Position numbers and translations under genes: made by a program
Shown: positions 46,601-56,265 of the stretch, one piece after another
How the letters are laid out: each line of letters opens with the position of its first letter
How positions within the stretch are numbered: the stretch's first letter is position 1
From: CAWFFV01 sp963814985
GTDB lineage: Bacteria > Chloroflexota > Ktedonobacteria > Ktedonobacterales > Ktedonobacteraceae
Assembly (NCBI GenBank): GCA_963814985.1
Contig: CAWFFV010000056.1
Location: forward strand, 1-64,000
DNA: 64,000 nucleotides
Direction of reading: 5' to 3'
The notes under the pieces: model-generated
Told to the model about the DNA's origin: nothing
Seen by the model: only the letters and a program-made list of their open reading frames with translations
Database searches by the model: none

Positions 46601-47359
46601 CTCGCGCTCTTATAGAAATTGGTGCCTACGAGGAAGCGCTCATGATTGCTCATCAGAGTACCGAGGTAGCGCACACGCTCACCTTCAATATTCTCCTCTT
46701 CGTAAACCTGATCACATTAGGGGTTGCATACCAGGTACTCCTGCTTCCTGAGAAAGCGCTCCAGGCACACCTGGAAGCGCTAGAGATCAGTAAGACGGTG
46801 CCTTCGCAACGCTATATTGGCTTGAGTTCCTCTCTTTTGTGTGTGGATTACGCCCTGGCTGGAGATTGGGAAGCGGCATCCAGGTATGCCTGGCAAGTAC
46901 TCGCGACAAGAGACCCCAAAGTGGTGGTTTGTCCAGAGGTTCCCCGCTGGCCCGAAACGGAAGCCCTGGTGCGTGCTGGCGGTCATGAACAGGCTGCTGA
47001 GAACCTTCATGCCTTTTATGAGCGCTTTGGTACAAACAGACGCTGTCACCTCACCTATATACGTGCGCAGGCTGTACTCGCCCAGTCGCAAGATGAATAT
47101 GAGCGCGCACGAACATGCTTGCAGGAAGCAGTAGCCGGGGCAAAAGAGATCGGCCTGCCTGGAGAACTCTGGCAGGCTGAGGCAGCCCTGGGCGAGTTGC
47201 ATCTGGTTTGTGAAGAACACGAACAGGCCGCACAGGCGTTTGTCCCGCGCGGCAGCCGTAGTAGAAGGGCTTGCCAGAAATATTGTCAGTGATGAGTTGC
47301 GCTCACACTTTCTCGCATCGCCACAGGTGCAACATATCATGATACTTAAGGAGAGATAA
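43654..47359 (+). pseudogene. BTAD-AAA-TPR transcriptional regulator broken by many frameshifts
   Basis: AAAGGAG lies 6 bases before GTG 43654. The pieces read in order as a SARP/BTAD-type regulator of about 1230 residues. First is a winged-helix part (DLKIALLGTPKLDHL, KTLALLAYLATEGGMHKRQK). Then comes BTAD (SSIDLDLHTLEAAWRLVQKL, FDPLNEDIYLRLMQLHLTTG). The NTPase has FVGRAAEFSRLMSLYEQ, Walker A EGEAGIGKSRLAAAF, Walker B LIIFIDDIQWTDEA. TPR-like helices end SHFLASPQVQHIMILKER at TAA 47357-47359. Frame changes occur near 43805, 44215, 45170-45300, 45540, 45810, 45990, 46070, 46255 and 47240. With so many breaks, loss of function is likely. It ends 7 bp from the plsX stop. Confidence 0.78.
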
Positions 47360-47366
47360 TATATCT

Positions 47367-48413
47367 CTAAACCTCTATAGACTTACTTTCTTTTCCATCT
47401 CCCAATTTAGCCAATCCATCAGCTATCGCTGTTGCCACGCCAGTTTCGGCTGTTTGCCGGGCCACGCGTAGGGCATTCTTGATCGCCTTAGCATTAGAAC
47501 GACCGTGGGAGACAATGGCACAACCATTGACACCCAGGAGTGGAACACCGCCATATTCGGCATAGTCCAGACGCTTAAAGACTTTGCGCAAACCTGGACG
47601 CAGAACAGCAGCGGCCAGCTTGCTGGTCAATGAGCTAGTCATCTGGGTACGAATCAGGCCGAGGAGGGTCTCCGCCAGCCCTTCGCTAAGCTTGAGAACG
47701 ATATTACCAACAAAGCCATCGCATACTACAACATCCACTCCACCACCAGGAATATCACGCCCTTCAACGTTGCCAATGAAATTCAAGCCAAGAGTTGAGG
47801 CGTTGGCTTTGAGCAGTGTATGTGTTTCAACAACTTGCTGATTCCCCTTGGTTTCTTCCTCTCCATTAGCCAGGAGACCGATGCGGGGAGTTTGAATGTG
47901 GAAGATACGCTCCATATAAATAGAACCCATAAGGGCAAACTGCTGTAGATATTCAGGCTTACAGTCTGTATTAGCTCCTATATCAATGACAAGACAGGCC
48001 CCATCTTTGGTGGGGAAGACGCCACCCAGTGCCGGACGTTCTACACCAGGAATGCGCTTGAGGGTAAAGAGCGAAGCAGCCATCATCGCTCCACTATTTC
48101 CAGCTGAGACGGCTCCCAGGGCCTCGCCTTTGAGCACCAGTTGCAATGCCATGGTCATGGAGGCCTTCTTTTTACGGCGTACGGCATTAGCAGGATGCTC
48201 ATCCATCTCGATGACTTCATCTGTATGAAGAATAGGTAAATCCAGCCCACGAGTATCATGTTTAGCAAGTTCGGCACGAATCGCTTCTTCGCGCCCAACG
48301 AGATAAACACCCATGCCATATTCACGGGCTGCCTGAACGGCCCCCAGGATAATCTCACCGGGGGCATTATCACCACCCATTGCGTCGAGGGCAACCCGCA
48401 CGGAAGCACTCAT
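47367..48413 (-). CDS. plsX: Phosphate acyltransferase
   Basis: A 348-residue enzyme that converts acyl-ACP to acyl-phosphate, the first step of phospholipid synthesis by PlsX-PlsY. It has VALDAMGGDNAPGEIILGAV, EVIEMDEHPANAVRRKKKAS, SAGNSGAMMAASLFTLKRIP, LLANGEEETKGNQQVVETH, FIGNVEGRDIPGGGVDVVVC and GVNGCAIVSHGRSNAKAI, all family signatures. Length is normal. Its start overlaps the stop of the upstream response regulator by 4 bases. Neither fabD/fabH nor acpP follows; the gene is convergent with the broken regulator. Confidence 0.96.
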   Translation of the reverse strand: MSASVRVALDAMGGDNAPGEIILGAVQAAREYGMGVYLVGREEAIRAELAKHDTRGLDLPILHTDEVIEMDEHPANAVRRKKKASMTMALQLVLKGEALGAVSAGNSGAMMAASLFTLKRIPGVERPALGGVFPTKDGACLVIDIGANTDCKPEYLQQFALMGSIYMERIFHIQTPRIGLLANGEEETKGNQQVVETHTLLKANASTLGLNFIGNVEGRDIPGGGVDVVVCDGFVGNIVLKLSEGLAETLLGLIRTQMTSSLTSKLAAAVLRPGLRKVFKRLDYAEYGGVPLLGVNGCAIVSHGRSNAKAIKNALRVARQTAETGVATAIADGLAKLGDGKESKSIEV

Positions 48414-48799
48414 ACGCTTCTTCCTCCTGGCTCTCCAATTGTTCTTTTTACCAGATTTACCAGCTTGTCGAGGTCAAAAGGTTTGTAGACGATCTGCACA
48501 ACCCCTGCTTCACGGAGTTCTTTTTCTTCGTTTGCGGCACCAAGAAAAGCTGTGACGACGATGACAGGTATTTGACGACCTGCACCCATAGCCATTAGCT
48601 TGAGTTCGTCGCGCCCATCCAGGTAGGGCATCATCAAGTCTAGCAAAACCAGATCTGGTTGATGTTCACGCACAGCATCATAGAAACGTAGACTCTGTGT
48701 CGTCATATGTGTTTCATAACCTTCGTCGGCCAATGCCTCCGTAAGTAAATCAGCAATAGTTGGGTCATCATCCATGATGAGTATTTTTTTCGCCATCAC
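48410..48799 (-). CDS. Single-domain CheY-like response regulator
   Basis: A 129-residue receiver domain only. MMAKKILIMDDDPTIADLLT has the acidic pocket, LVLLDLMMPYLDGRDEL the phosphoacceptor Asp, VVTAFLGAA the Thr and VYKPFDLDKL the Lys. There is no output domain, so it acts through a partner, perhaps a kinase elsewhere. GGAGGATGTG precedes the ATG. The ATGA overlap couples it to plsX, an unusual partner that may be only an organisational accident. The 160 bp before it also serve the divergent ABC ATPase gene. Confidence 0.92.
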   Translation of the reverse strand: MMAKKILIMDDDPTIADLLTEALADEGYETHMTTQSLRFYDAVREHQPDLVLLDLMMPYLDGRDELKLMAMGAGRQIPVIVVTAFLGAANEEKELREAGVVQIVYKPFDLDKLVNLVKRTIGEPGGRSV

Positions 48800-49018
48800 A
48801 TCCTCCTTTGTGGGTATCCCTGCCTTATAAGCCCATTCACAAGCCCCCTGGCTTTTAGCTATGGGGTTCCTGACCTCAAAAACAACATAAGAATATTATA
48901 ACACTATACCATACCAGGCATACGCTAAGAATAAGGCCCCTGTTTACAAAATAGGACGATGAGAGGGATCAATATATGTGCTAGAATGAAGGAAGTGAAA
49001 GAGAGGAGCCGACGCTCG

Positions 49019-49780
49019 ATGACACTGCCAAATGATAATCACCATCAGCAAGATATTCCCATTATTGAAGCAATTGACCTTCATAAGGATTATGATACTG
49101 GCAAACTCAAAGTTCAAGCGCTCAGAGGAGTCAGTCTACAAATCAAGCGTGGAGAAGTTGTCGCTATTATGGGTTCCAGTGGTTGTGGGAAGACAACTTT
49201 ACTTAATTGCCTGAGTGGGCTGGATAGTATTACCTCTGGAACGGTTAGAATTGTTGGACGCGATTTACGTAGCCTGTCCGATCGCGAACTGACGAGTTTC
49301 CGCGCCCGAGAAATGGGGTTCATTTTTCAAACCTACAACTTGTTACCTGTGCTCAACGGTATAGAAAACGTCGAATTGCCTCTGCTGGTAAACGGGGTGT
49401 CGGCTAAGGAAGCTCGTGCGCGCGCCTGGCAAAGTATTGAACTGGTCAAACTGGTAAACTGGGGACGGCATCGACCAGCAGAAATGAGTGGGGGACAACG
49501 TCAGCGTTTTGCAATTGCACGCGCGCTCTGTACATCGCCCTCCATTATTTGGGCTGACGAGCCAACTGGTGCTTTGGACAGCGTAACCAGTCAGGAAATT
49601 ATTGATCTGATGTTGCAATTGAATCGTGATCATAACTTAACTTTCGTATGGGTGACGCATGCCCCAGAGGTCGCTAACCGTGCTCAACGCCTGATTACCA
49701 TGCGCGATGGTCTTATTGAAGATGATCACCTCCTTGATACTCGATCGTCGCCATCTTTGGCCAATCCTTCGAAGCTCTAG
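49019..49780 (+). CDS. MacB/LolD-type ABC transporter ATPase
   Basis: A 253-residue ATPase. Start at MTLPNDNHHQQD; GGAG lies about 11 bases upstream, and an in-frame ATG 60 bases earlier (48959) lacks support. It has LHKDYDTGKLKVQALRGVSL, Walker A GSSGCGKTTLLNCL, the Q-loop IFQTYNLLPVL, signature EMSGGQRQRFAIARAL, Walker B IIWADEPTGALD and the H-loop VWVTHAPEV. EPTGALD is typical of the MacB/LolD/FtsE group. Its likely partner is the FtsX-type permease gene that converges on it at 49844. Confidence 0.94.
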   Translation: MTLPNDNHHQQDIPIIEAIDLHKDYDTGKLKVQALRGVSLQIKRGEVVAIMGSSGCGKTTLLNCLSGLDSITSGTVRIVGRDLRSLSDRELTSFRAREMGFIFQTYNLLPVLNGIENVELPLLVNGVSAKEARARAWQSIELVKLVNWGRHRPAEMSGGQRQRFAIARALCTSPSIIWADEPTGALDSVTSQEIIDLMLQLNRDHNLTFVWVTHAPEVANRAQRLITMRDGLIEDDHLLDTRSSPSLANPSKL

Positions 49781-49843
49781 GAGCAAGCTCGTGACTGGGG
49801 AATGTTTTCTTCATCGAAGCGGCGGAGCCTCTTTGTCCCGACA

Positions 49844-52800
49844 TCAAGCATAGCGCAATGCTTCTGCTGGTGTGACCCTTCCGGCTTGCCAGGCAGGGAG
49901 TAGTGCACCAAGTAACGAAGCCAGCAATGAAACGGCAATAATGATTCCTAGCTGTTGCCAGGGAATACTGAACTCTAGCCCGGTCTGGTACTGTTCAAAA
50001 AAATTAGCGGCGAAGATATTTCGTGCTAATATCAGTCCCAGCGCTATGCCTAACATACTCCCAAGTGCTCCAATCAAAAATGACTCAAGCAGAAATGCAC
50101 TCTGAACCAGACGGCGTGAACAGCCTAAAGCACGTAACATACCTATCTGCTGCCGGCGCTCAATAACGGCGCGGGTTCCAGTAATGGCTAATGCGGCCAC
50201 ACCAAACAACAAAATGATGCTGACGACACCAAATAATACCTCACTCAGAAATATACGTGGTCCACGTGCTTGCCAGATAGCATCTTCCAGGACCGTTGTT
50301 TCCAGGCCATAATCGAGGAATGTGGAACCGAGTGCTAAAGTGAGAGCGTGCGTATCCTGTCCCGGTGCCACCTTGAAATAGTAGCTCTCCTGTTGAGGGT
50401 TATCTGGATCTACTGGTTTTGCTAAGCCTGCTTTATCATATAATGCCTGTGAGAGATAGAGACCAAAGTGTGCACTATCACTGTTATCCACAATCCCAAT
50501 AATGGTTACTTTGAGTGACTTACGATTATTCGCATCCGCTACCCAGATGGGGGTTGCAGGAAAGACTTTTACTCCCTGATAGACACCATCAAGTGCGAAT
50601 GTTGTGAAGGGACTAAAACCAGGAGGAGTAGCAGGTCCGCCAGCCTGCTGCGCTGGTGGTGCCGAGGGATCATACACACCAGGATTTGCAAGAGAGTTGG
50701 GATTGTAAGGGAGAGCGCTGCTATCAAGTAACGCATAGTCAGGATGTGTCTGTAACGCCTGCCAGAGAGCGGCATCACTGGTAAAGTTATTAGCGCGAGC
50801 AGACAGGTGCAAGCCATACCCTTGCAAAAATCCTCCACTCACTATTTGCGCCGGGTAATATTCCCAGCGTGGTGCTTTTGCACTCGGCTGTATTATGCCC
50901 ACCTCGGTTGTATCACTCTTACCAATCGTAGTAAACGCTGATGGACTGATACCGTGCTGCTGCAATGAGGTGTACAGATCTGGTAAAGGTTTGAAATAGG
51001 CGGTTGCCTGAATGTCATAGCCGCCTGTTTGTGTATTGATATCAACATAGGTATTCTGCATTGCATTGGTAATGACCGCCATCACTGTCATTGCAAAAAC
51101 GACCAGACTAAACATAACCATGTTTAACCAGGTACGGGAACGGCGATGCAGAGGATAAACTGAAGATAATTTGACCAGCACGTACAGGCCCGGTAGACGA
51201 GCACACAAAGCCAGTATGGGAGCTAACCACAAGTGTGCATTAGCAAGCAAGACCCAGGCTGTGCAGAAAACCATCATTACGCCTGCAACAAAAAAGACCT
51301 CGATCCCTCCCTGGAATCGTGGCAACCCCAGGCTGGCCAGTACATCAAAAGGCAAGGCCCAATATGCAACAATAGCACAACCAACCAGCGTTGCTAGCAG
51401 GCTAGATGACACTTGTTGTAATGTGCCATGCGCTGGCTCTACCTGCCTCAACTTACTCAACAGCATAATGAGTTTGTAGAGCAATGCATTAAACAAAAGA
51501 CCACAGCCCAGAACAGTCAGTGATACACCGAGTGAAAACGGGATGATCTGAGTCTTTGCTAAACCCCATTGGATTAACCCGAGACCACATAATAGAGGAA
51601 TAAAACCGAGTATGGACAATGTACGTAGTATCTCCAATACCAGATTTGGCACATGTTCAAACAGGAGACGGCGAGTACGACGCAGTTTCGTATTCGCTGT
51701 TGTAAACAGTAACGACAGAGGATACTGCACCAATCGTTTATTGATTTCAGTAAAAGAAAGCGCCCCATGGCCTGTCTCAGGCAGGTCATGCATTGCCTGC
51801 ACTATTGTCATACGACTCACTAACCAGGAAGAGATTGCCACTGAACAAAATGTAAAAATAACTCCCAGACAATAGGCGACAATCAGACTCTGTGGCTGGA
51901 AAGAAAATGTGAGCGGAAAATTAAAGCGCTGTAGCATAGGTGCCAAAAAATTGATGAGGAGTACACTGCTTCCGATGCCGATCACGATGCCAATAAGTGA
52001 AGAAAGGAAATCATACACTGCACCCTCGAAAATATACATCAACACCAGATGATGTCTTTGTACACCAATTGCTCTGGCCATCCCCATTTCTGCGCGTCTC
52101 TCCGCAGCAAGCAGAACAAAGATAAGAAAAATGAGCAGCAGACCAATTGCCAGAGCAAAGAGTGAGAAGAGTGAAAAAATACGTGAGAAGATATTTTGTG
52201 CATTTTGAGATGTCTGTACACCCTGTTGTTTGACCTGATTCACATGAACGAAACGTGGTATCATTGCCTTCAGTGCGTTGGAAGCCTGCTCAGATAAGCC
52301 AATACCATTGACTCCACCACCACCACGATTAGCGATAAAGATTTCGTTAATCTGGCCTGGACTATTTTCGATTTTCTGGAATGTTTCTAGACGGGCAAGC
52401 ATATATGCATTATCGCCAACCAGACCCGCATTTCCTACAATGGCTGCGACACGCATACTATAGCGTCGAGCAGGCCAGCGTGATGAGTAGAGATAGAGCG
52501 TATCGCCTGGATGAGCGTTCAACAATTGCGCAGTGGTAATATTGAGATAAATGTCATTTGCCCCCAGGTTTTCAATTGAGAGATGCTTCTTTGTATTAAC
52601 ATCGAGCATCCCTCCAAAGCCCTGCTCACTGCCCGGCAGAACGGCCAGTGCTGTCACATGTGAGCGTACCTGACGTGAACTTTCGTCTGCTACCAGCAAA
52701 TTATCTTCCTGCAAGCCAGCAGCTATGGTGGCAATTACCTTCGAGGTACGAGTACGTCTGTGTACCCTGTTGTAAATGCGTTGGGAGAATGTACCAAGTG

Positions 52801-53101
52801 AGCCATGCCCCCCACTAATCGTTTCATCGACATTGCCCAAATTATAGACCGCTACACTCTGTACCGTCGAAGTCAAAATATCACCAGTTGCCAATACGCT
52901 GGAGAGCAATGTTGTGGAGAGCATAAGCGCAAAAACGATCAGCCCCATCTGAGCACGCCTGCGTCCAATATTGCGCACACCAATTTTGAAGAAGATCCTA
53001 TTGGTGAGTGCCAGTAACAGCACGCCGCCAATGATACATCCTGTTATAATTACCAGTATTTTTGTCAGGCTGTCCATTGGAATACCAAAAAATTGAATCA
53101 T
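49844..53101 (-). CDS. MacB-like ABC transporter permease with two FtsX domains
   Basis: A 1085-residue membrane protein. The first half has a TM helix, an extracytoplasmic MacB_PCD-like domain (about 70-310) and an FtsX block of three helices with AERRAEMGMARAIGVQRHHL (about 310-430). Further TM segments (about 490-660) and a second extracytoplasmic domain (about 680-960) precede a second FtsX block with AVIERRQQIGMLRALGCSRR (about 960-1085). This tandem layout fits lipoprotein- or antibiotic-related mechanotransmission or export systems. With the ATPase at 49019 on the opposite strand it probably forms one transporter. It overlaps the SGNH hydrolase gene by 4 bases. Substrate unknown. Confidence 0.9.
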   Translation of the reverse strand: MIQFFGIPMDSLTKILVIITGCIIGGVLLLALTNRIFFKIGVRNIGRRRAQMGLIVFALMLSTTLLSSVLATGDILTSTVQSVAVYNLGNVDETISGGHGSLGTFSQRIYNRVHRRTRTSKVIATIAAGLQEDNLLVADESSRQVRSHVTALAVLPGSEQGFGGMLDVNTKKHLSIENLGANDIYLNITTAQLLNAHPGDTLYLYSSRWPARRYSMRVAAIVGNAGLVGDNAYMLARLETFQKIENSPGQINEIFIANRGGGGVNGIGLSEQASNALKAMIPRFVHVNQVKQQGVQTSQNAQNIFSRIFSLFSLFALAIGLLLIFLIFVLLAAERRAEMGMARAIGVQRHHLVLMYIFEGAVYDFLSSLIGIVIGIGSSVLLINFLAPMLQRFNFPLTFSFQPQSLIVAYCLGVIFTFCSVAISSWLVSRMTIVQAMHDLPETGHGALSFTEINKRLVQYPLSLLFTTANTKLRRTRRLLFEHVPNLVLEILRTLSILGFIPLLCGLGLIQWGLAKTQIIPFSLGVSLTVLGCGLLFNALLYKLIMLLSKLRQVEPAHGTLQQVSSSLLATLVGCAIVAYWALPFDVLASLGLPRFQGGIEVFFVAGVMMVFCTAWVLLANAHLWLAPILALCARLPGLYVLVKLSSVYPLHRRSRTWLNMVMFSLVVFAMTVMAVITNAMQNTYVDINTQTGGYDIQATAYFKPLPDLYTSLQQHGISPSAFTTIGKSDTTEVGIIQPSAKAPRWEYYPAQIVSGGFLQGYGLHLSARANNFTSDAALWQALQTHPDYALLDSSALPYNPNSLANPGVYDPSAPPAQQAGGPATPPGFSPFTTFALDGVYQGVKVFPATPIWVADANNRKSLKVTIIGIVDNSDSAHFGLYLSQALYDKAGLAKPVDPDNPQQESYYFKVAPGQDTHALTLALGSTFLDYGLETTVLEDAIWQARGPRIFLSEVLFGVVSIILLFGVAALAITGTRAVIERRQQIGMLRALGCSRRLVQSAFLLESFLIGALGSMLGIALGLILARNIFAANFFEQYQTGLEFSIPWQQLGIIIAVSLLASLLGALLPAWQAGRVTPAEALRYA

Positions 53102-53694
53102 AAGTTTGTAGCTATCTTGAGAGTCTGATAAAAGATCTCAGCTAACCGGGCATAGCCTGCCGTCGAAGGATGAAAACCATCAGAACTGATATATTCAGGA
53201 TGGTTGGCGATCAGGCTCCACTGTTTGTAGAGATCAACAAGCACTACATGATGGCTTTGTGCAACATCCTCAATTGAGGCATTGTATGCGGCGATCTGAG
53301 AGCGTAAGAGTTGTATTGCGTTCTGGTTGTCAGTACGAAACCTGGGAAGCAGAGTGAGATCTGGTATATTTGCCAGTGCGATATGCGTATGAGGGAAGGT
53401 CGATTGCAGACGTGTGAGTAAAAAGTTCAGATCATGCGTGTAGCCAGTAACAGGAGTATCTGCGAGAAGATCATCGACTGCAAGCCAGATAGTTACCAGA
53501 TCCGGATGTACATCAAGAGCCACAGGAAGTTCGACACTGAGGGCATCATGGAGTGTGATGCCAGGAATCCCTAGATTTACAAGATGTGTCTGGCTACCAA
53601 GCTTATGTGCCAGATCGACAGGCCAGTTCTGTTCATCGGGGTCCCGAGCACCAGTTCCCCATGCGTCAGAAGCTCCTAGAGCTACATAACTCAA
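53098..53694 (-). CDS. SGNH/GDSL hydrolase (start probably lost to a frameshift)
   Basis: A 198-residue hydrolase. Block I has the nucleophile Ser in YVALGASDAWGTGARD, block II Gly in NLGIPGITLHDAL, block III shows LAVDDLLA where Gly-x-Asn-Asp is usual, and block V has SSDGFHPSTAGYARLA with the catalytic Asp and His. Such enzymes are esterases or carbohydrate deacetylases. The frame starts at TTG with no ribosome binding site. In an overlapping frame just upstream (to about 53854) a lipoprotein signal, YKLIISLLCLAISLSSC, leads to HQIPNTHLE; a one-base change at about 53690-53700 would join them, giving an exported lipoprotein. It is coupled (ATGA) to the permease gene. Confidence 0.82.
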   Translation of the reverse strand: MSYVALGASDAWGTGARDPDEQNWPVDLAHKLGSQTHLVNLGIPGITLHDALSVELPVALDVHPDLVTIWLAVDDLLADTPVTGYTHDLNFLLTRLQSTFPHTHIALANIPDLTLLPRFRTDNQNAIQLLRSQIAAYNASIEDVAQSHHVVLVDLYKQWSLIANHPEYISSDGFHPSTAGYARLAEIFYQTLKIATNL

Positions 53695-53874
53695 GATGAG
53701 TATTCGGGATTTGGTGTATATTTAAATGAGTAGGAGAAGATGTTCCTGCATTCCAGAAAGCACAGGAAGAAAGGGATATTGCCAGACATAAGAGGCTTAT
53801 GATGAGCTTATAACGTTCATGGCACACACGATCAAGGCTGAACCATAAGAGCATCGCTCGAGAACTCCGTTCTT

Positions 53875-54026
53875 GTAACTATTCAAGTTCCCTTTCCCTG
53901 ATTCCTCAGCGCCTACGGCGCTTCGCAGGTTGTTTTATGCGGGTTGCGGTGTTGCGGCACAAACACCGCAACCCGCATAAAACAAGAGCGGGCCACCACA
54001 GATGGCGAGGGTATCTGAATAGTTAC
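53875..54026. repeat. Dispersed hairpin repeat, copy 5
   Basis: Ends GTAACTATTCAAG and CTGAATAGTTAC form the outer repeat. Perfect 24-bp arms, 53930-53953 and 53962-53985, enclose an 8-base loop. CTGATTCCTCAGCGCC lies left and GGGCCACCACAGATGG right. It is between the SGNH hydrolase and the kinase, which diverge. The remaining 54027-54223 holds only upstream DNA of the kinase gene. Confidence 0.9.
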
Positions 54027-54223
54027 ATGATCAATGCCCAGAGAGAGGACAGGAAAAACAACAGAAAACAACCTTAGGGAAGATTATATCATAGCCATAC
54101 CATATCGTCGAGGTACTAATTGGAACGATATCAAGATCATACAGCACTTGACAAGCCACTAGAGTTTGTATTACTGTACAGCCAGGGTATTAATCTTCGT
54201 ACACATGTTTAGAAAAGGGTGGC

Positions 54224-56221
54224 ATGTCGCTTTCTTATCCACAATTCTGTGATACATGTGGTGCGGCAAATCGGACACAAGCGCTATTTTGCAAAGTATG
54301 CGGGCATCCCTTGCGCACCCCAACCACCAATACTTTTAGTTCGACCCTCACAGGGCTGCTCAATCATCAGGTTGTGCTAAAACAGCGCTATATTATTCTC
54401 TCTCCTGCGGGTCATGGCGGCTTTGGAGCTGTCTACAAGGCCTTAGATACACTTTTTGGAAGCCGTCAGGTTGCCATCAAAGAGATGAGCCAGAGAAACC
54501 TTGCCCCCTATGAACTACAGCAGGCCAGCGAGGCATTCAGACACGAAGCCCTGCTTTTATCCGGTCTCACTCATCCAAATCTACCGCGTATCTACGATCA
54601 GTTTACGGATATGGGTCGCTCATACCTGGTGATGGATTTTATAGAAGGGGAAACCCTCGAAAAACATATCAATAGCCAGGCTGGGAAAAAGATGTCAATC
54701 GAGAAGGTACTTGATGTAGGCATCCAACTCTGCTCAGTTCTCGACTTCTTGCATACGCGCCAACCTCCCATTATTTTTCGCGATCTCAAGCCCGCAAATG
54801 TGATGTTGACCGTTTCTGGCCACATCTACCTGATCGATTTTGGGATTGCCCGCCACTTCAAACCGGGACAGATAACAGATACAGCGGCACTAGGATCATC
54901 GGGCTATGCACCACCAGAGCAGTACGGCAAATCCCAGACAACGGCACAAGCAGACATTTACAGTCTAGGCGCAACGCTCCATCATATGCTCAGTGGCGAT
55001 AATCCAGTAGAGTCACCCTTTAACTTCGCACCACTCAATCTGCACCGCCAACCAGCACTGGCTGGATTAGAGACGCTGGTGATGACTATGGTCAATATAG
55101 ATATCAATAAGAGACCAGCTAACGTCCTTATCGTAAAGCAGGAACTGCAACACATAGAAACTCAATATATATCAGGCCAGACTTACTCATTACCCTATGG
55201 CACAAGCATACATCAGATACCCAGATCATCCACTCAGAGCATGAGAAATACTCGGAGACCAAAACAGGCGGATTTGCCACAACTCCGGCCTCAAATGAAT
55301 ACACAATATATCTGTCTTGGCCACTCCAGTAGAGTGACCGCTGTAGCATGGTCTCCTGACAGCCAGCATCTTGCTTCAGCAAGCTATGATAAGACAATCC
55401 AGATCTGGGATGCGACGAATGGAAAGAGCCTCCTGACTTATCGTGGCCACTTTCTACGCGTGAATGACCTGGCATGGTCACCCGATAGCACGCTCCTGGC
55501 CTCAGCTAGCGATGATGGAACAGTACAAATATGGAACACAATAACAGGAGGTCTGGTCTACACCTATCATGGACATACCGGACACGTCAACGCGGTAACA
55601 TGGTCCCCCGATAAATTGCGGATTGCTTCAGCTGGAGACGATAAGACTGTGCAGGTCTGGCATGCCAGCCAGCACACTCTTCTGTCTACATACAACGGAC
55701 ATACCGATAAAATACATACATTAGCGTGGTCTCCTGATGGCAAGCAAATTGCCTCTGGAGGGAAGGATCGCAAAGTACAGATCTGGGATGCGATGAAAGA
55801 CCAGCAGAAACGCTCTTTTCTGACCTCCCTCTTGTTCCCTCATCAGGGGCAAAGGACACTCAATAGTCATTATGGGCAGATTTGTGAGCTGGCATGGTCG
55901 CCCGATGGTAAGCATCTGGCCTCAGCCAGTAACGATCACCGGGTACTGGTGTGGGATGTGCATACCGGTATGATTGTCTTCTCTCAGGGAGCCAACAGTT
56001 CTGATATAAAGAATGCAGTAGCCTGGTCACCTGCGAACAAACATATTGCCATCGGTTGCAATGATAAAACCGTCCAGATCTGGAATACAGTTAGTAAGAG
56101 TTCAACTTTTATCTACCACGGCCATACAGGCTATGTCATGACAGTAGCCTGGTCTCCCGATGGGACACGTATTGCATCAGGAGGAGTTGATCGCACTGTA
56201 CAGGTCTGGCAACCAATGTAA
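54224..56221 (+). CDS. Zinc-ribbon Ser/Thr protein kinase with WD40 repeats
   Basis: A 665-residue soluble kinase. A zinc ribbon (CDTCGAANRTQALFCKVCGH) at 9-28 precedes the kinase domain (about 50-300). Ala-Ile-Lys of VAIKEMSQRN holds the ATP-binding Lys, RDLKPANVM the catalytic loop, and DFGIARHF the metal-binding Asp. APPEQYGKSQTTAQADIYSL is the P+1/F-helix region. A linker leads to seven WD40 units (about 365-665), each with G-H near the start and I-W/V-W at the end, for example CLGHSSRVTAVAWSPDSQHL. The WD40 propeller probably binds substrates. No TM segment is seen. Such kinase-WD40 fusions are common in Ktedonobacteria. Confidence 0.95.
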   Translation: MSLSYPQFCDTCGAANRTQALFCKVCGHPLRTPTTNTFSSTLTGLLNHQVVLKQRYIILSPAGHGGFGAVYKALDTLFGSRQVAIKEMSQRNLAPYELQQASEAFRHEALLLSGLTHPNLPRIYDQFTDMGRSYLVMDFIEGETLEKHINSQAGKKMSIEKVLDVGIQLCSVLDFLHTRQPPIIFRDLKPANVMLTVSGHIYLIDFGIARHFKPGQITDTAALGSSGYAPPEQYGKSQTTAQADIYSLGATLHHMLSGDNPVESPFNFAPLNLHRQPALAGLETLVMTMVNIDINKRPANVLIVKQELQHIETQYISGQTYSLPYGTSIHQIPRSSTQSMRNTRRPKQADLPQLRPQMNTQYICLGHSSRVTAVAWSPDSQHLASASYDKTIQIWDATNGKSLLTYRGHFLRVNDLAWSPDSTLLASASDDGTVQIWNTITGGLVYTYHGHTGHVNAVTWSPDKLRIASAGDDKTVQVWHASQHTLLSTYNGHTDKIHTLAWSPDGKQIASGGKDRKVQIWDAMKDQQKRSFLTSLLFPHQGQRTLNSHYGQICELAWSPDGKHLASASNDHRVLVWDVHTGMIVFSQGANSSDIKNAVAWSPANKHIAIGCNDKTVQIWNTVSKSSTFIYHGHTGYVMTVAWSPDGTRIASGGVDRTVQVWQPM

Positions 56222-56265
56222 AATAACAGTAAAGAAATACATAGCTAGCCAGGAATAGGAGCACG

